Shown here in pieces: positions 50,901-62,826 of a DNA stretch of 64,000 nt. The position numbers were made by a program, and so were the translations under genes. Within the stretch, counting starts at the first letter, position 1; the number at the start of each line of letters is the position of its first letter. The notes under the pieces were generated by a model. The model worked only from the letters and a program-made list of their open reading frames with translations, had not been told where the DNA came from and did no database searches. The DNA comes from Glandiceps talaboti. Lineage: Eukaryota > Hemichordata > Enteropneusta > Spengelidae. Location of the stretch: contig NC_135556.1 in NCBI RefSeq assembly GCF_964340395.1, forward strand, positions 19,875,642-19,939,641, written 5' to 3'.

Positions 50901-52252
50901 TACTATCTGTTTGTATATTGCCATTTCGTCATATTATTATTATTATTATCATCATCATCATCATCATCATCATTAATTAGTGTAGTATTGTTATAACTAT
51001 TATCATTATCATTAATAATATTATCACCATCAATAATAATGACCTCAATTACCACGTCCAATTCAACTCAGCTGTGTTTGACATCCGCTACGAAATACAC
51101 CTGGGCATGTACATTGAATACCAGAAGTTTAACATTGTCTTGCTCACTTACCTTTCAGAAGGTGGACATTTAGCACGTCATGGCCAAGCTTCGTGCATAT
51201 TTTGTTGACTTTAGTAAAAATAGACCTAGAAATATATTCGAAAGAGACGAACATTTTGCCAAATTAAATGTTATACCATGTGCTTTGTGCAACCTTTACT
51301 TTTGAACACTACCCATAACAGAGATGTGTAGCTCAAGGTGTGTTATTTTTGTACGTCTACTTTTAATGCTGTGAGTTCTAAACTTTAACACTGTGTGTTT
51401 ACTTAACTGATTTTGAACGCGTAATTACGCTTCCGCTACTTTTACATATTCGAGAAAGAAAAAAAGAAAATTGCAAAAATTATGAAGTCTCGCCAGAAAT
51501 AGTGGATGCGGAAACTGACAAAAACTTAGTAACAAGACAATATAAAACTGTTCTTCTAATCTGTAATGGCTGTACATCTTATGGGAAGAAAACGATAACA
51601 CAGAGACCATTAATTTTTGAAAACAACAGAAAACATACCTACCTGAACTAGACACTCACACATGAAAAGAATCTACCTATCCCACCTATTCTAAAATTAA
51701 GCGTAGTCAGAACCACACATTTTTTAAAATTAGGCCTTAGATCAAACCACGGGAATTAATTGATGCAGTAGGTGAAAATAACTAATGCCTTTAAAATTAT
51801 CGATGTGGTCAAAGTGGCAGGGTTGGCATAGACTCCTTACTATTGATTCTTGAATTATTGTCCCTTTTCATGTCTGACAGAATAATAAACCATATATAAA
51901 AAAAACAATGTTGTTGGTTGGGGTGGTGTGTGTGTTGGGGGGGGGGGTATTTATGTAGAGAAGATTGACGTAGGGCCACTTTGTAGAAAATGGAATCGGA
52001 GGAGGATCACTTCTTACGCAAAGCTTGCCTTTCCCCTTGTAATGACTGAAGGCAATTGTATAGATATTATACATTTGGAATACAAATTGTATTTGGTTTC
52101 GAAACAGTGATACATGTAATATAACGTAGAACAAGTGATTGGGTAATTTTCACGTACATTGATTTTACATTTTCTATATCTTTCCTGCTACTTTAAAAAA
52201 ACATATATTCAACAATACCTGTATATTCGTTTTATATGGATATATTTGTCTC

Positions 52253-52256
<4 letters not shown>
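50901..52256. other. Non-coding, minor repeats
   Basis: Contains an (ATT)n/(ATC)n tract at about 50934-50973 and a G run near 51937. No gene recognised. Confidence 0.5.
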
Positions 52257-52291
<35 letters not shown>

Positions 52292-52316
52292 GTGTGTGTC
52301 TGTCTGTCTGTCTCTC

Positions 52317-52365
<49 letters not shown>

Positions 52366-52387
52366 ATCCCTCCCTCCCTCCCTCCCT

Positions 52388-52480
<93 letters not shown>
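52257..52480. repeat. (TGTC)n-(CCCT)n-(CT)n microsatellite
   Basis: A pure pyrimidine CT tract of about 90 bp follows TGTC and CCCT units. Polypurine/polypyrimidine tracts of this kind can adopt triplex (H-DNA) structure. Confidence 0.95.
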
Positions 52481-52482
<2 letters not shown>

Positions 52483-53239
52483 CTTGCAGCTTAGATTCGG
52501 CTAATCATCGGCTATCTACATGTAGTTTAATGCCGTAAATAGCAGTTATGAATACTAACTAGTAAGACTAGTCTACATACATACTAAGCAGCACATGTTA
52601 GTATATAGATTATGTAGGATGTGATAAATGAAGTATATGTCTCATTTACAGTGTTATAAAAAAGTAGACTTTAAGCAATCCTACAAGTAAGTCTTTTAGA
52701 TTGCACTGTCATCAAAGATACTGTAAAACACACACATTCGTTAAAATTAAAGTAAATGTCTGTATTTGGGGTTTGTAGTCATATCATTCCTATATATTTA
52801 GGCTAGGTTTGAAGTCATCATTGAATGCATAACATGTTTTTTCTTTAAACCTTATCTATTTCAAGATATTTTGAAATTGAAAACCAGTTATAATGAAGGC
52901 AATATCACCCATTTTAGCTGTTCCCTTAACTTGGTTATCTTTGACAAACACCCCTCAGAGTCTCAGAACACCACTATATTGTTCATGAATTTTTAATTTG
53001 AGATATCTGCACCGAATTTGTAATTTCATGAAATAGACCCCCAGAGTATGATCGTTTCTCGTAAGGTGTAATCAAACCATGTACTAAAATAGCCTGTCTC
53101 AGATTTGGTTTTGGAACACGTGTTATGACATTATAAAACTTCAGTTCCAGGATAGTGAACAGCTGTATATGTATGTGATAAGAAACAATGGATTACACTC
53201 TCTGCCTATCTGTGTCTTTTTGTCAGTTGTTAAGATAGC

Positions 53240-53884
53240 ACATGTTCATTGCTTGTCAATGTATGCTCCCAGTCATATGAAATTTGAAGCACAAGCATTA
53301 AGATATTGCACAACTCGTTAATTATGCAAATGGATAAATGAAATTGACAACTATATCATCAAGCGATGATGGACATGTGTGCTGTGTTATCATCAATGCA
53401 TGTACCAATTTCTATGAAATTTGAAGCTTGCCTTCGCAAGAGATTGCCGAATTACCAAAAATCATTAAATATGCGAATGATCTATTAAACATTTAGCGAA
53501 AATGCTTCACTTATCTATATCGAACCCATGTACTTTGATATTTGTGAAATTTGTGAAATTTGAAACGTGCACTCATAAGATATTGCCTAATTACAAGAAA
53601 TCATTAATTATGCAAATGACTACACCATCAAGCTAAATCGGATAACCAAGTAGTATAAGATACCTTGGTTATCGTCAATTCATGTAATCTATATAGATAT
53701 AGTCTAATAACTGATAATGGTTAGTTATTATGAATTATGCATTATCATTCATAGGATGTTTACCAAAACCTAATTAGTTTTTTTTATATTAGCATACGGA
53801 TGATGTTTCATTAGCATTGATGCAGTAGTTATTGAGATATCGGGTCCACAGACAGACAGCGACACACACACACACACGCACACA

Positions 53885-53920
<36 letters not shown>

Positions 53921-53922
53921 CA
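53240..53922. repeat. AT-rich dispersed repeat with roughly 130-bp internal units and a GACAGAC-(CA)n-(CATA)n tail
   Basis: At least three units share TATGAAATTTGAAGC (or a close form), followed by AAGATATTGCCTAATTA and AATCATTAATTATGCAAATG, at about 53265, 53400 and 53525. The array ends in TTATTGAGATATCGGGTCCA, CAGACAGAC and then (CA)n, (CATA)n and TA. The same words occur at 62640-62825. No open frame is present, as expected of a non-autonomous element. Confidence 0.6.
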
Positions 53923-54086
53923 TCCGAAATCTTACTTGAATGATATCGCTAGTATTTCCTTGCTCTTGTAACTTATAGAATGCTGCTTTGAGAATTACTT
54001 AAAGAGTGAGAATCAAATGCTGTAACACATTTTGTTTACCTTCCGTATGGTTGTATTATGCTTTTGTATGTGTATGTGTATGTGTC

Positions 54087-54454
54087 TGTCTTTTGTATGT
54101 ATGTATGTATGTATGTATGTATGTATGTATGTATGTATGTATGTATGTATGTATGTCTTTTGTATGTATGTATGTATGTATGTATGTATGTATGTATGTA
54201 TGTATGTATGTATGTATGTGTTATCATGTTTCTCTCGTCTGAAACACATACCATGTGAATAAGTATGTACACGAAACGTATGTATGTATGTATGTATGTA
54301 TGTATGTATGTATGTATGTATGTATGTATGTATGTATGTCTTTTGTATGTATGTATGTATGTATGTATGTATGTATGTATGTATATATGTATGTATGTAT
54401 GTATGTATGTGTTATCATGTTTCTCTCGTCTGAAACACATACCATGTGAATAAG
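54087..54454. repeat. Duplicated (ATGT)n microsatellite block
   Basis: A compound unit, made of (ATGT)n, GTCTTTTG, (ATGT)n and a 44-bp unique segment, occurs twice. The unique segment is identical at 54220-54263 and 54411-54454. The copies differ in the number of ATGT units. Confidence 0.95.
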
Positions 54455-56393
54455 GTCACTTGTCTGACAATTTCCTACTCGAAGTCACATGAAATCTTTT
54501 TTAGGTAAGGTTTAAAAACCATGGAGCGGCTTGCACATACAAAGATTTTGACACTTCAAAGTTTATTGAATGATTGCATGTATAATAACATATTCTATAA
54601 TATACAAGTTTAACATAATTGAAAGGATATGAAAAGACAATATATAGCTAATTTTTCCATGTAAATGACACTTTTTCTTAACTCGAAATCGTTGAATTTT
54701 ATTCAGCCTCTGAAGGCTATCCAGTGTGTGACCACATAGTAACCTTGATATTATACGCTTATCGGGTGCAAATATGTTTAATCAACAGATCAAATAGCAC
54801 AACAGATATAGTTACATATTTGACATTTCATAGACGTATACTATACGTACAAACACGAAACGTAAAATTATTCTGTACATTCGTTTATATGACACTATGT
54901 CCAACGATATATCAGCACAATAATAGTAACGGCATCAGTACAATACACAAATTGAATGTATAAATTTCGGCTAGCAATGTAATACATATGTATTAAACCA
55001 CGTACTTGGTGATTTGTGGTGCGTATATGTTATATGTGTGATAAAATAGTATATATAAGATAACATGTAACATTGTTGATATTTGACAAATAAACTTACT
55101 GTAATAAAAGATCTGTATATTGTTATATCGATATAATAATGTTACTTGCAATATATAATAATAATCTTTATTTATACTAGATAGTTCTTTAAGTATATAA
55201 ACACTTGTCTCCCAAGAAGTCCAGTGAGGGTCATCCCTCATTGGTCCAGTGTTAAAGTACATTTATATTTAAGTATATTCTCTCACTTGTGATTATCTTA
55301 GCGTCAACACCTAAAGACTAATTGTATTAGAATATCTCGATAGCTCGGGGTGAATTGTAGAATCAGTATGTGTATGATTTCCATCTCAAAGGGTTGTAGT
55401 AAAATTACTTAGTTATGTATTTATTGAATGTGCATTAATGTTCTTTAATAAGTATTAGGTACATTTTACGATAATAAATGCAAATAGAAATACAGACGAG
55501 ATAAAGTAAACGTTACTGCCAATTTAACCATCCTTGGGCCACAGCTATGTGAGACACTGAATCCAGCAACGTCGTTTTAAAATATACAATTACATGTACT
55601 TTGTCGTTCAAGTTCATTAACCCCTTTTAATTGTTAAGATTTATCAAAAATTGAAACGACAATTTGAACCAACGAGTTATGTTTCATAAATAACAAACAG
55701 TATATTATGTAAGACATTTTGTAAAGTAAGAAATTTCATAAAAGTTATTAACGACTGTATTTCTGTTTCCCTTGTTTCAAGCGAATTGGAATTACAGTTT
55801 TACACTCAATGTAGGATAACAGTGGTAGCATGAATCCTTAATGTTGTGTTTAGTTGAAAAAGACAATTTGATACTTTTGACATACATTCACTACAAACGG
55901 TGTTGCTTTGGCGTTTCACTCATGTGACATGACATTTTATTACACACACTCGATCAAACACATTCAAATACAAAATAAACAATTATTGATGTATCGCGCA
56001 CTATGGGGGATGTACTGAGAAGCAGACAAATTATCATGTTGATTATCAGTTGGGAAGTAAACAATTGAAGCCATTAAAATCATGAAGTCCATGTCTTCAG
56101 CAGAAGCCTGTGTTTACTGCACTGTAAAATAATAGCAATGCATATCACTTTTTGACATGACTGGGTAAAATATCCGGCTTATGTGTGTTGTGTCTGTTAT
56201 TGTTATTGTTAGTCTGGAGTTGAAATGTATGGAGCTTTGTGTCAACACATCATGTGCCACATACATGAAACACCAAGGCAACATATTTTTTGTACTATAA
56301 TAGACCATAACACATAGTAGTGTAAACTTAGTAGTCAAAGGATTTATATTGAAATGGATTTCACATTGCTTTATAGAAAGTATGGAGAGACTG
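54455..56393. other. Non-coding, no gene recognised
   Basis: AT-rich. The segment at about 55200-55260 (containing CTCCCAAGAAGTCCAGTGAGG) looks like the tail of a dispersed repeat but has no second copy in the window. Confidence 0.4.
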
Positions 56394-56525
56394 AATGAAT
56401 GAATGAATGAATGAATGAATGAATGAATGGATGAATGAATGAATGAATGAATGAATGAATAAAAGAATGAATGAACGAACGAACGAACTAATGACTGACT
56501 GACTGGCTGACTGACTGACTGACTG
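56394..56525. repeat. (GAAT)n-(GAAC)n-(GACT)n microsatellite
   Basis: Tetranucleotide tract whose unit drifts from GAAT through GAAC to GACT. Confidence 0.95.
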
Positions 56526-56866
56526 AATAATTTGTGTGGTTAATGTTCCATTATTATAAAACCAAGCCACATTAATAACATTGGCTTATACTAGATACTA
56601 TAGCCACATTTACAGCTTATTTCAGGATAGTCACTTCCTTGGACTTCATTAGTATAGCTTAGGAAACGCTTTGCTTATTGGTATTAGGTTTTTATAAACT
56701 GAAAAAGTATCTTACGTAGCAAAAACTCAAAATGTTCAAATTGGTCTTATCTATGCATGACCCAATTTGATGTTTCGTCTTTGACTTCATAATTACGCCA
56801 CGAAGAATTGATTTTCAATCTAAATTGATTATGAAGGACCAAGGAAGTCTAAACAACAACTTTAGT

Positions 56867-57566
56867 TTAAAGATTAGCGTCTGTGGTTCCAAGTTTGCCA
56901 GTTGTCCGTGTGGCATTTTTCGTATAGCTGACGTTGAGAGCACCACCATTGATGGTCACTTTGAAGCAAAACATTTTGCTTAGGAGACAAAGAGACTCAC
57001 GTCGAAAAGTCTCATTCAGCAGGTAAAATACCACGGTGTTCATAACGCAACTGCTCATGGCGATGGCTTCTACGATGTAATATCCCGTCATGTTGTTATT
57101 CCTTTCCAGTAGGATGCCTGCGTTGAAGTGTACAGCCGTATTGTAAGCATAGTAAGGCCCCCAGCAAAGACATAAGGAGGCAACCACAATTATTAACATA
57201 CGAATCATTTTCTTGCGGCCACCACAGACAAGCTCCCTTTGACGAGGTGTGGAGTTGCCTACATTTGGTCTAAACCAGACCTTCCTGACAATCATCCAAT
57301 AGGCAACAGCCATTGTTACCATGGGTAACAGATACTCAAATACGGTTAGAAATAGCATGTATGCTCTTGACGCCGTCACGTTTCCCCAGAATTCACCACA
57401 GTATGTGATTGGATTACCATCACGATCGATTGCACGGTCAGTCATCTCAATGTTCATTGCTGTAGGTATACTGATGACTGACGATACCAACCAAGTTAAC
57501 ACGCATATCAAGACGACACAGTTCTTTGACAAGCGAGGTTTCATTGGGTTGGTAATAACGTAATAC
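56867..57566 (-). CDS. Prokineticin-receptor-like GPCR, terminal exon (TM4-TM7), partial
   Basis: After an acceptor with a long pyrimidine run (TTTTTTCTTCTGCAG) the exon completes a split codon and reads YYVITNPMKPRLSK, so the junction lies in the D-R-Y motif after TM3. It then gives TM4 (ICVLTWLVSSVISIPTA), loop-2 Cys (ITYCGEFWG, with a sequon), TM5 (EYLLPMVTMAVAYWMI), VWFRP and RQRE before basic RKK, TM6 (SLCLCWGPYYAYN) and TM7 (YYIVEAIAMSSCVMNTVVF). A WF after TM5, VE-IAMS in TM7 and N-T in place of the usual NPxxY are hallmarks of prokineticin receptors, which are peptide GPCRs. It ends TAA after 232 residues. The TM1-TM3 exon must lie to the right. No open frame for it was found up to 64000, so it is probably outside the window. 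Closely related neuropeptide receptors remain possible. Confidence 0.85.
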
Positions 57567-58674
57567 CTGCAGAAGAAAAAAGTATATCAAACAATTATTT
57601 AAAATAAGGTCGAAGTAACAGAAGTCGTGTACAGTCGAAAAGGTTGGAGATTTCAAGAAAACAATTGGTTGCATTTGCCGGAATCAGGCCCGTTGCCCCC
57701 CCCCCCCCCGGACCAGTTGCCTCCGGGTCTTTTAGAACCGCATTTACCATGACAACATGCTTTATGTGATTAATATAGAGTATTTTCGGGACTAAATACA
57801 AGATCAAGTTGTCTCAATCATAATAGTTTTCCGCAATACAAACCAGACTACGAACTAAAACCTCTGAAATACACTACTGTATTTGTAACCGGTGCAGGAC
57901 AATACTCATCCATTTTCACAAAAAGAGAAACTTGAAGTATGTCTCGGACTCATGCCGACATTGTAGTTGTATAGGTAATATTTCAATACAACCACAATAG
58001 TTTAGTCCTAAACCATATATCTAGATTTGATTTTAATTCACGTCTATTCTGAATGCTACTTACATAGTGTTTATGCACAGTAGACTATTAACTTATAACT
58101 TTTTGCGTGTGAAGTGACAAGGTATTCACATGCTGTTCTCTGATCAATAGCGCCACCTCATGCTGAGGTGGAACATTACTATCGTTGTTCATTATGGCCG
58201 TTGCCTTGCCAACACTGTTATATATTAGGAAAAAGTTAAGAGTCGTTCATTCAAGATATTGGGAAAGATAAAATGAAACAATTTAATGATAAACTTCATT
58301 GAATTCGGTGAGAACATGAATGTTGGGGTTAATAAAATTACTACTCCGTTAGTTGAGTATCTAGCGACGCGGCCTTCTGAGCAAACCTTTTAAGAACTTA
58401 AGTACCACTAAATATGATTACTGCTATAAGATCTTTAATCGGCGATTCTGAATACATGTGTTATATGTCCTTCGAAATGTTATCATCAAAGTCCATTTAC
58501 AGACCTTTCTAACGATAACTCGTTTATAGGCTGATCGTGATTGATCAAAGTTATGGTCATTGTAACCATTGCCTACACATGAACAGGTATGTATAGTCTC
58601 TGTCAACAAACAGTATCCGAATCGTCTATTGCGCAATATTATATCAATGAGGACATGTGACGTATACGCACAGG
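57567..58674 (-). other. Intron or 5' flank of the prokineticin-receptor-like gene
   Basis: Contains a run of about 12 C at 57697-57708, 130 bp upstream of the acceptor, and a perfect 8-bp inverted repeat, CCACCTCA-TGC-TGAGGTGG, at 58153-58171. No coding exon is seen. Confidence 0.5.
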
Positions 58675-58782
58675 TATGTATGTATGTATGTATGTATATG
58701 AGTGCGCGCACGTGTGTGTGTGTGCGTGTATGTATGTATGTATGTATGTATGTATGTATGTATGTATGTATGTGTATGTATG

Positions 58783-58813
<31 letters not shown>

Positions 58814-58842
58814 GTATGTATGTATGTATGTATGTATGTATG

Positions 58843-58871
<29 letters not shown>
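58675..58871. repeat. (GTAT)n microsatellite
   Basis: GTAT units interrupted by GTGCGCGCACGTG and GTGTAT. It ends exactly where retrotransposon-like sequence begins. Confidence 0.95.
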
Positions 58872-58872
<1 letters not shown>

Positions 58873-58873
<1 letters not shown>

Positions 58874-60266
58874 GCAAATGTGGTTTACTTCACGGCCAGC
58901 GAAGTGGTAATAACTGGAAAAGGAATACAACAACTGTTAATACACAAGTGGCAATCCAAAATGCACCCATACCAATATGCGTTCGCAAACAGCCATAGAC
59001 ATATCCTGGATATGACACAAACATTGAAAACTCTGCTAACAACAAACAAGTTAACAAACTCATCAATGATTTTAAAGATACTATCAACAAAACAGACGCA
59101 TCAATGTTACCAACCTTTGCGAAACTATCTGCATTAAATGTGATGTGTATGTCAAAACTTAACTTTTACTACCCGAATCTACATTTCAGAGAAAAGAATT
59201 AATGTAAAGGAAATCGAAGACACAATCGTAGGCTATGCTAGGCATTGGCTTGAGTTGAACTCATCGTCAATAAGATCGTTCTTTGTCACAGCAAAGTCAT
59301 TTATAGGAGAACTGGGGTTAATTAATCCACATATTATGTTCTATGCCAGACACCTGTCATACTATGTATTGCTCTCAACAATGATGACCCAAACGTGCGT
59401 CATGCAGCCCGTCAATCACTGTCATTACATATGCAAAAACGGAAAGCTACCCTAGCAACAGACGTCACCAATAACTTTGCAGGATTTACCCTTGACGACA
59501 GAGGCAACCTTGTAAAACACTTCGGGGTAAATTGGCCCAAATCGCAATGGGTCAGTTTTAATACTTGAAATGTGTAAACGGGAAGACATATCTTTGCTAA
59601 AAGTGGATGAGATCTACATCTTGGAATTGCATATCGACAAAGGTTTCATTAACATTCAAATCAGCTAGATCTTTCTACTCTACATACACACAGCATAGTT
59701 TACAGCAACAAGCAGCATATGTAAAGGCAATGTCACAGGGGCGAGTACTTCAGGATGCGGGAAAGACCAACGACTCCTTGTCAGCCGCACACCTGAATAA
59801 TCACAACATCGACGACAAACTAAGACCCTTTGTAGCGAGAGGTCGATTACAACTACTCCAGTGTGAAGGCCTCGTGTCCATGCACTACCCAACTACATAT
59901 ACAAAATCATGCAAAATATGTCGACATCCATCAGAAACAGAATACCATACGCTATTAGTTGCATACAATTCCAGAAACTGTATCAACAAAGACATAATCG
60001 AAGTTAATATAATATATAAGAAAATCCAAGATAGTAATGCTGATAATGAGACATACACAGACATTCTGTTAAAACCCACACTGTTTGACTCTAACGACGA
60101 AACATTTCAGCACCAACACACGCTTCCGGACATTGTTGTCATTGACAAACAGAACAAAAACAGTTGGTTGATAGAAACCGCAATTCCATTCGATATCGCG
60201 ATGCACATATTTCGAAATGTTATGTCACTAAGTTTGAGAAATACTTCCCACTATCAATGGAAATAA
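58873..60266 (+). pseudogene. Decayed C-terminal part of an endonuclease-type non-LTR retrotransposon
   Basis: Several frames together follow the C-terminal order of R2/NeSL-type ORFs. First come a thumb-like region, ARHWLELNSSSIRSFF then GLINPHIMFYARHLSY (59235-59400), and NDDPNVRHAARQSL one frame over. The open frame 59607-60266 then gives AYVKAMSQGRVLQDAG, a knuckle with CKIC (residues 102-105) and H114, and PDIVVIDKQ (174-182) followed by LIETAIPFD (188-196), resembling the PD-(D/E)xK restriction-like endonuclease. The expected last Cys of the CCHC knuckle is Tyr120. Frame shifts and stops interrupt it, and everything upstream of the thumb is missing. The left end abuts the (GTAT)n tract. 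Confidence 0.75.
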
Positions 60267-61042
60267 AGAACTAATGGTTTCGTACTGAAGTTATTGTATT
60301 AATAATAGGAAGCCTTGGCAATATTCACTACAGACAAGTACAATAGCAGACCAACCATACCAGGAAAAGACGTCAACTTAAAACAACAAACAAACCAAAC
60401 CAGCGAATGAAGTATACCTTGGTTTTTCCATTGGATTTCCCTTTTTCATGAACTACTTTCTAAATTTATATCGGCTGGCAGTCCAGAGAAAGATTTGTTT
60501 TTATAGATACCTCTAGTTTGAAAACAGCGGTCAATCATTGATTATAACTGGCAATCGAAGCAATTCAATTTTTTTATTAGTTTCTTCTGTTATCATTCTC
60601 ACGCAGTTTGTCAGAAGTGGTTTATTGATTATCATTGATTATTATTGATTTACCAAGTGTGTTCTTAACACCTGTTGCACCATTCGTGTATTAGACCTTT
60701 GTCCATGATTCGTCAGATCGAACTGGTGCGTTTTCAATCCAGTCATATTGACGATTGAAAATTAAAAGTTCTTGTACTATCGTTCAATAATTATATCGAC
60801 TGATTGTGAAGTGTTTTGGTTCCTATTGAAACAGCGCCGCCATGCTTGTTCAATTTGATTATTGATAAGTGTTAATGCATTGTGGGAACTGTTCAAGACC
60901 GGTAAACGATTGTCTATACTATCATAGACGTGGAGTGAGATTACCAACGTCTATGGCTAGCATGTATGTTTCTTGAAATTTTTGTTCGAAGGCATTGTGC
61001 CTATCTATTGGGCACGTTCATGATAAAAGTCGTTTACGTCCC
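60267..61042. other. Non-coding, no gene recognised
   Basis: Includes a cluster of GATTATTGATT-like words near 60630-60650. Possibly the 3' UTR side of the retroelement at its left end. Confidence 0.45.
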
Positions 61043-61162
61043 GTTAGCTAGTCTGTCCACAGCGCGGAGCTGTAGCTGTGACTGTGCTAGTTCTCGCAGT
61101 ACGTGCTGCAGACGAAAACTAACACAGGCATACAGCGCTACATTGTGGACAGGCTAGCTGAT
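61043..61162 (+). ncRNA. Long imperfect hairpin, candidate pre-miRNA or foldback
   Basis: GTTAGCTAGTCTGTCCACA at the left pairs with TGTGGACAGGCTAGCTGAT at the right, allowing G-U pairs. Inside, GCTGTA pairs with TACAGC, CTGTGCTAGTT with AACTAACACAG (one mismatch), and GCAG with CTGC around a 6-nt loop. The whole 120-nt stretch can fold into one stem with small bulges. It is GC- and CpG-richer than its surroundings. The strand is not determined; the fold works on either. Folding and function are inferences by eye. Confidence 0.4.
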
Positions 61163-61189
61163 GGATTGCAAACACCTTTTATCCTGAAC

Positions 61190-61460
61190 TCGCTCATTGT
61201 CCATGGTAAAATGGTAAAATTATTCCATTTAATGCTCAACACTGAATTATGGTGTGTATCAACGTTTGATTTAAAGTAGATGAGTAAATATTATTACACA
61301 ACTTGGTTACCACGGTAACCAATCCACAAGTGGCAAATTACTTCATTTAATACTCAACATTGAATTATGGTATGTATAAAAGTTTTATGTAGATATGATA
61401 ACTACTTTTGAAATAACACTTTTAGTAATTTTCCCATGTAGTGACATGGGAAAGTTGTTG
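61190..61460. repeat. Dispersed repeat with X-box-like palindrome, copy 2
   Basis: Carries the perfect palindrome-like GGTTACCACGGTAACC (61305-61320). Two internal units begin AAATTATTCCATTTAATGCT and AAATTACTTCATTTAATACT, and the end is TTTTGAAATAACACTTTTAG. It matches 50690-50815 in order of words. Confidence 0.55.
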
Positions 61461-62639
61461 TCTCCAGGTATTGCTGTTTTTTATATAATATGATATAATA
61501 TAACATAATTATTAGTTTCCAGTATTTTCACTTGTAAAGTGTGAGTTGTTAAAAAATAACCCAACCTTGAATATTATGATGTAAAATTTATCACACGTGC
61601 TGAGAAAATAACAATATAAAATAGATCAGATGGAGTTCCCCAAGGAATAACAAATATGCCGACCCCAAAGTGTAAATACACCCATTCTGCTGCGGTTTGT
61701 TGAGATAATGGTTGTTACTGTACAAGGTATTATACGGACGTACTTGGGTATAATCGGATCGTCAAACGTATGCTAATTATAAGACAAAATGAAGACATGT
61801 AACATTAGATGACATTAATTATCATATCATTACAGCCATGTTTCATTGTCATGTATTTTCAATGGTGAAACGAGACAGATGCCCCTAAAATAAATGAGAA
61901 ATTGCAAGGGTAATTACTAAACCTTGTAAGTAATCTTTCGTAAAGAATCGACTTATATGCTACGCTTTCGATAGCTTGTGTAACAAACGGTTTATTCGCT
62001 GTGGTACGAAAGGGAATGAAAGAATTAATTGTGATAGAAAAATGAGATGACCAGACAGAAAATTGCAGTAATATCAAGGAAACAGTAATGGGAATTTCAT
62101 TTGTAATTATGTAAGTATTGCTTGTATACATATATTTAATTTGTAAAACCTTAATTCATTTCTTGGTGTCTAAAACAAACTCTACATTGACATTTGAGAA
62201 CAATGCACTAATTCTATAAAGATATACAAGACCCTCTAGAGGTATTTACCGATGAGACACCGATCTGACAACCGGTCATTCCTCCAGGAGTAAAACTAAA
62301 CGGTAAGCCTTAGCCTTCGATTCGGCCACTTAACCAAGTTTCTGAAACCGACGGGTTACGCCATCAGACATTTTAACCTTTTTATCGGCTTTTGAAGTTA
62401 AATACGCGTACTAAACATGTTTAGCAGCTCAAAGATTGCAGTCTACGCAAGTTAGAACCACATGTAAACTGAATCCCTCCCTTAAGGGCAAAACCATCGA
62501 TTCGTGTTCCTACATGCATCGTTTGAATGCATCATTCAGAGCTATAGCTATCATACATGGTGTACCCTTTATTTTAAAAATGAAAGTTTACTTTGTATAT
62601 GAAACTACACAATGACGTATATGCACTTTGAAGATTGTA
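61461..62639. other. Non-coding, no gene recognised
   Basis: AT-rich with no repeat or coding feature noticed. Confidence 0.45.
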
Positions 62640-62825
62640 TACTTATGATATTGCCTAATCACTAATTATCAAAATGAACCATTAACCTACAGTGAATAAA
62701 CAAGCTTTAAAGGATACATTGCACTTCTTTGTCATCAATGCATGTAGTGAACTATCTGAAATGTATTATGTGCGTTCTTTTAGTATGAAAGGATATTGCC
62801 TAATTATCAAAAATTATTATTAGTA
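62640..62825. repeat. AT-rich dispersed repeat, second copy
   Basis: Shares GATATTGCCTAATTATCAAAAATTA and TCATCAATGCATGTA words with the array at 53240-53922, in the same order. Confidence 0.5.
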
Positions 62826-62826
62826 T

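Noticed and set aside
60966..61157. 63-codon Cys/Ser-rich frame
   Set aside because: It overlaps the long hairpin, and the Cys/Ser composition comes from that inverted repeat.
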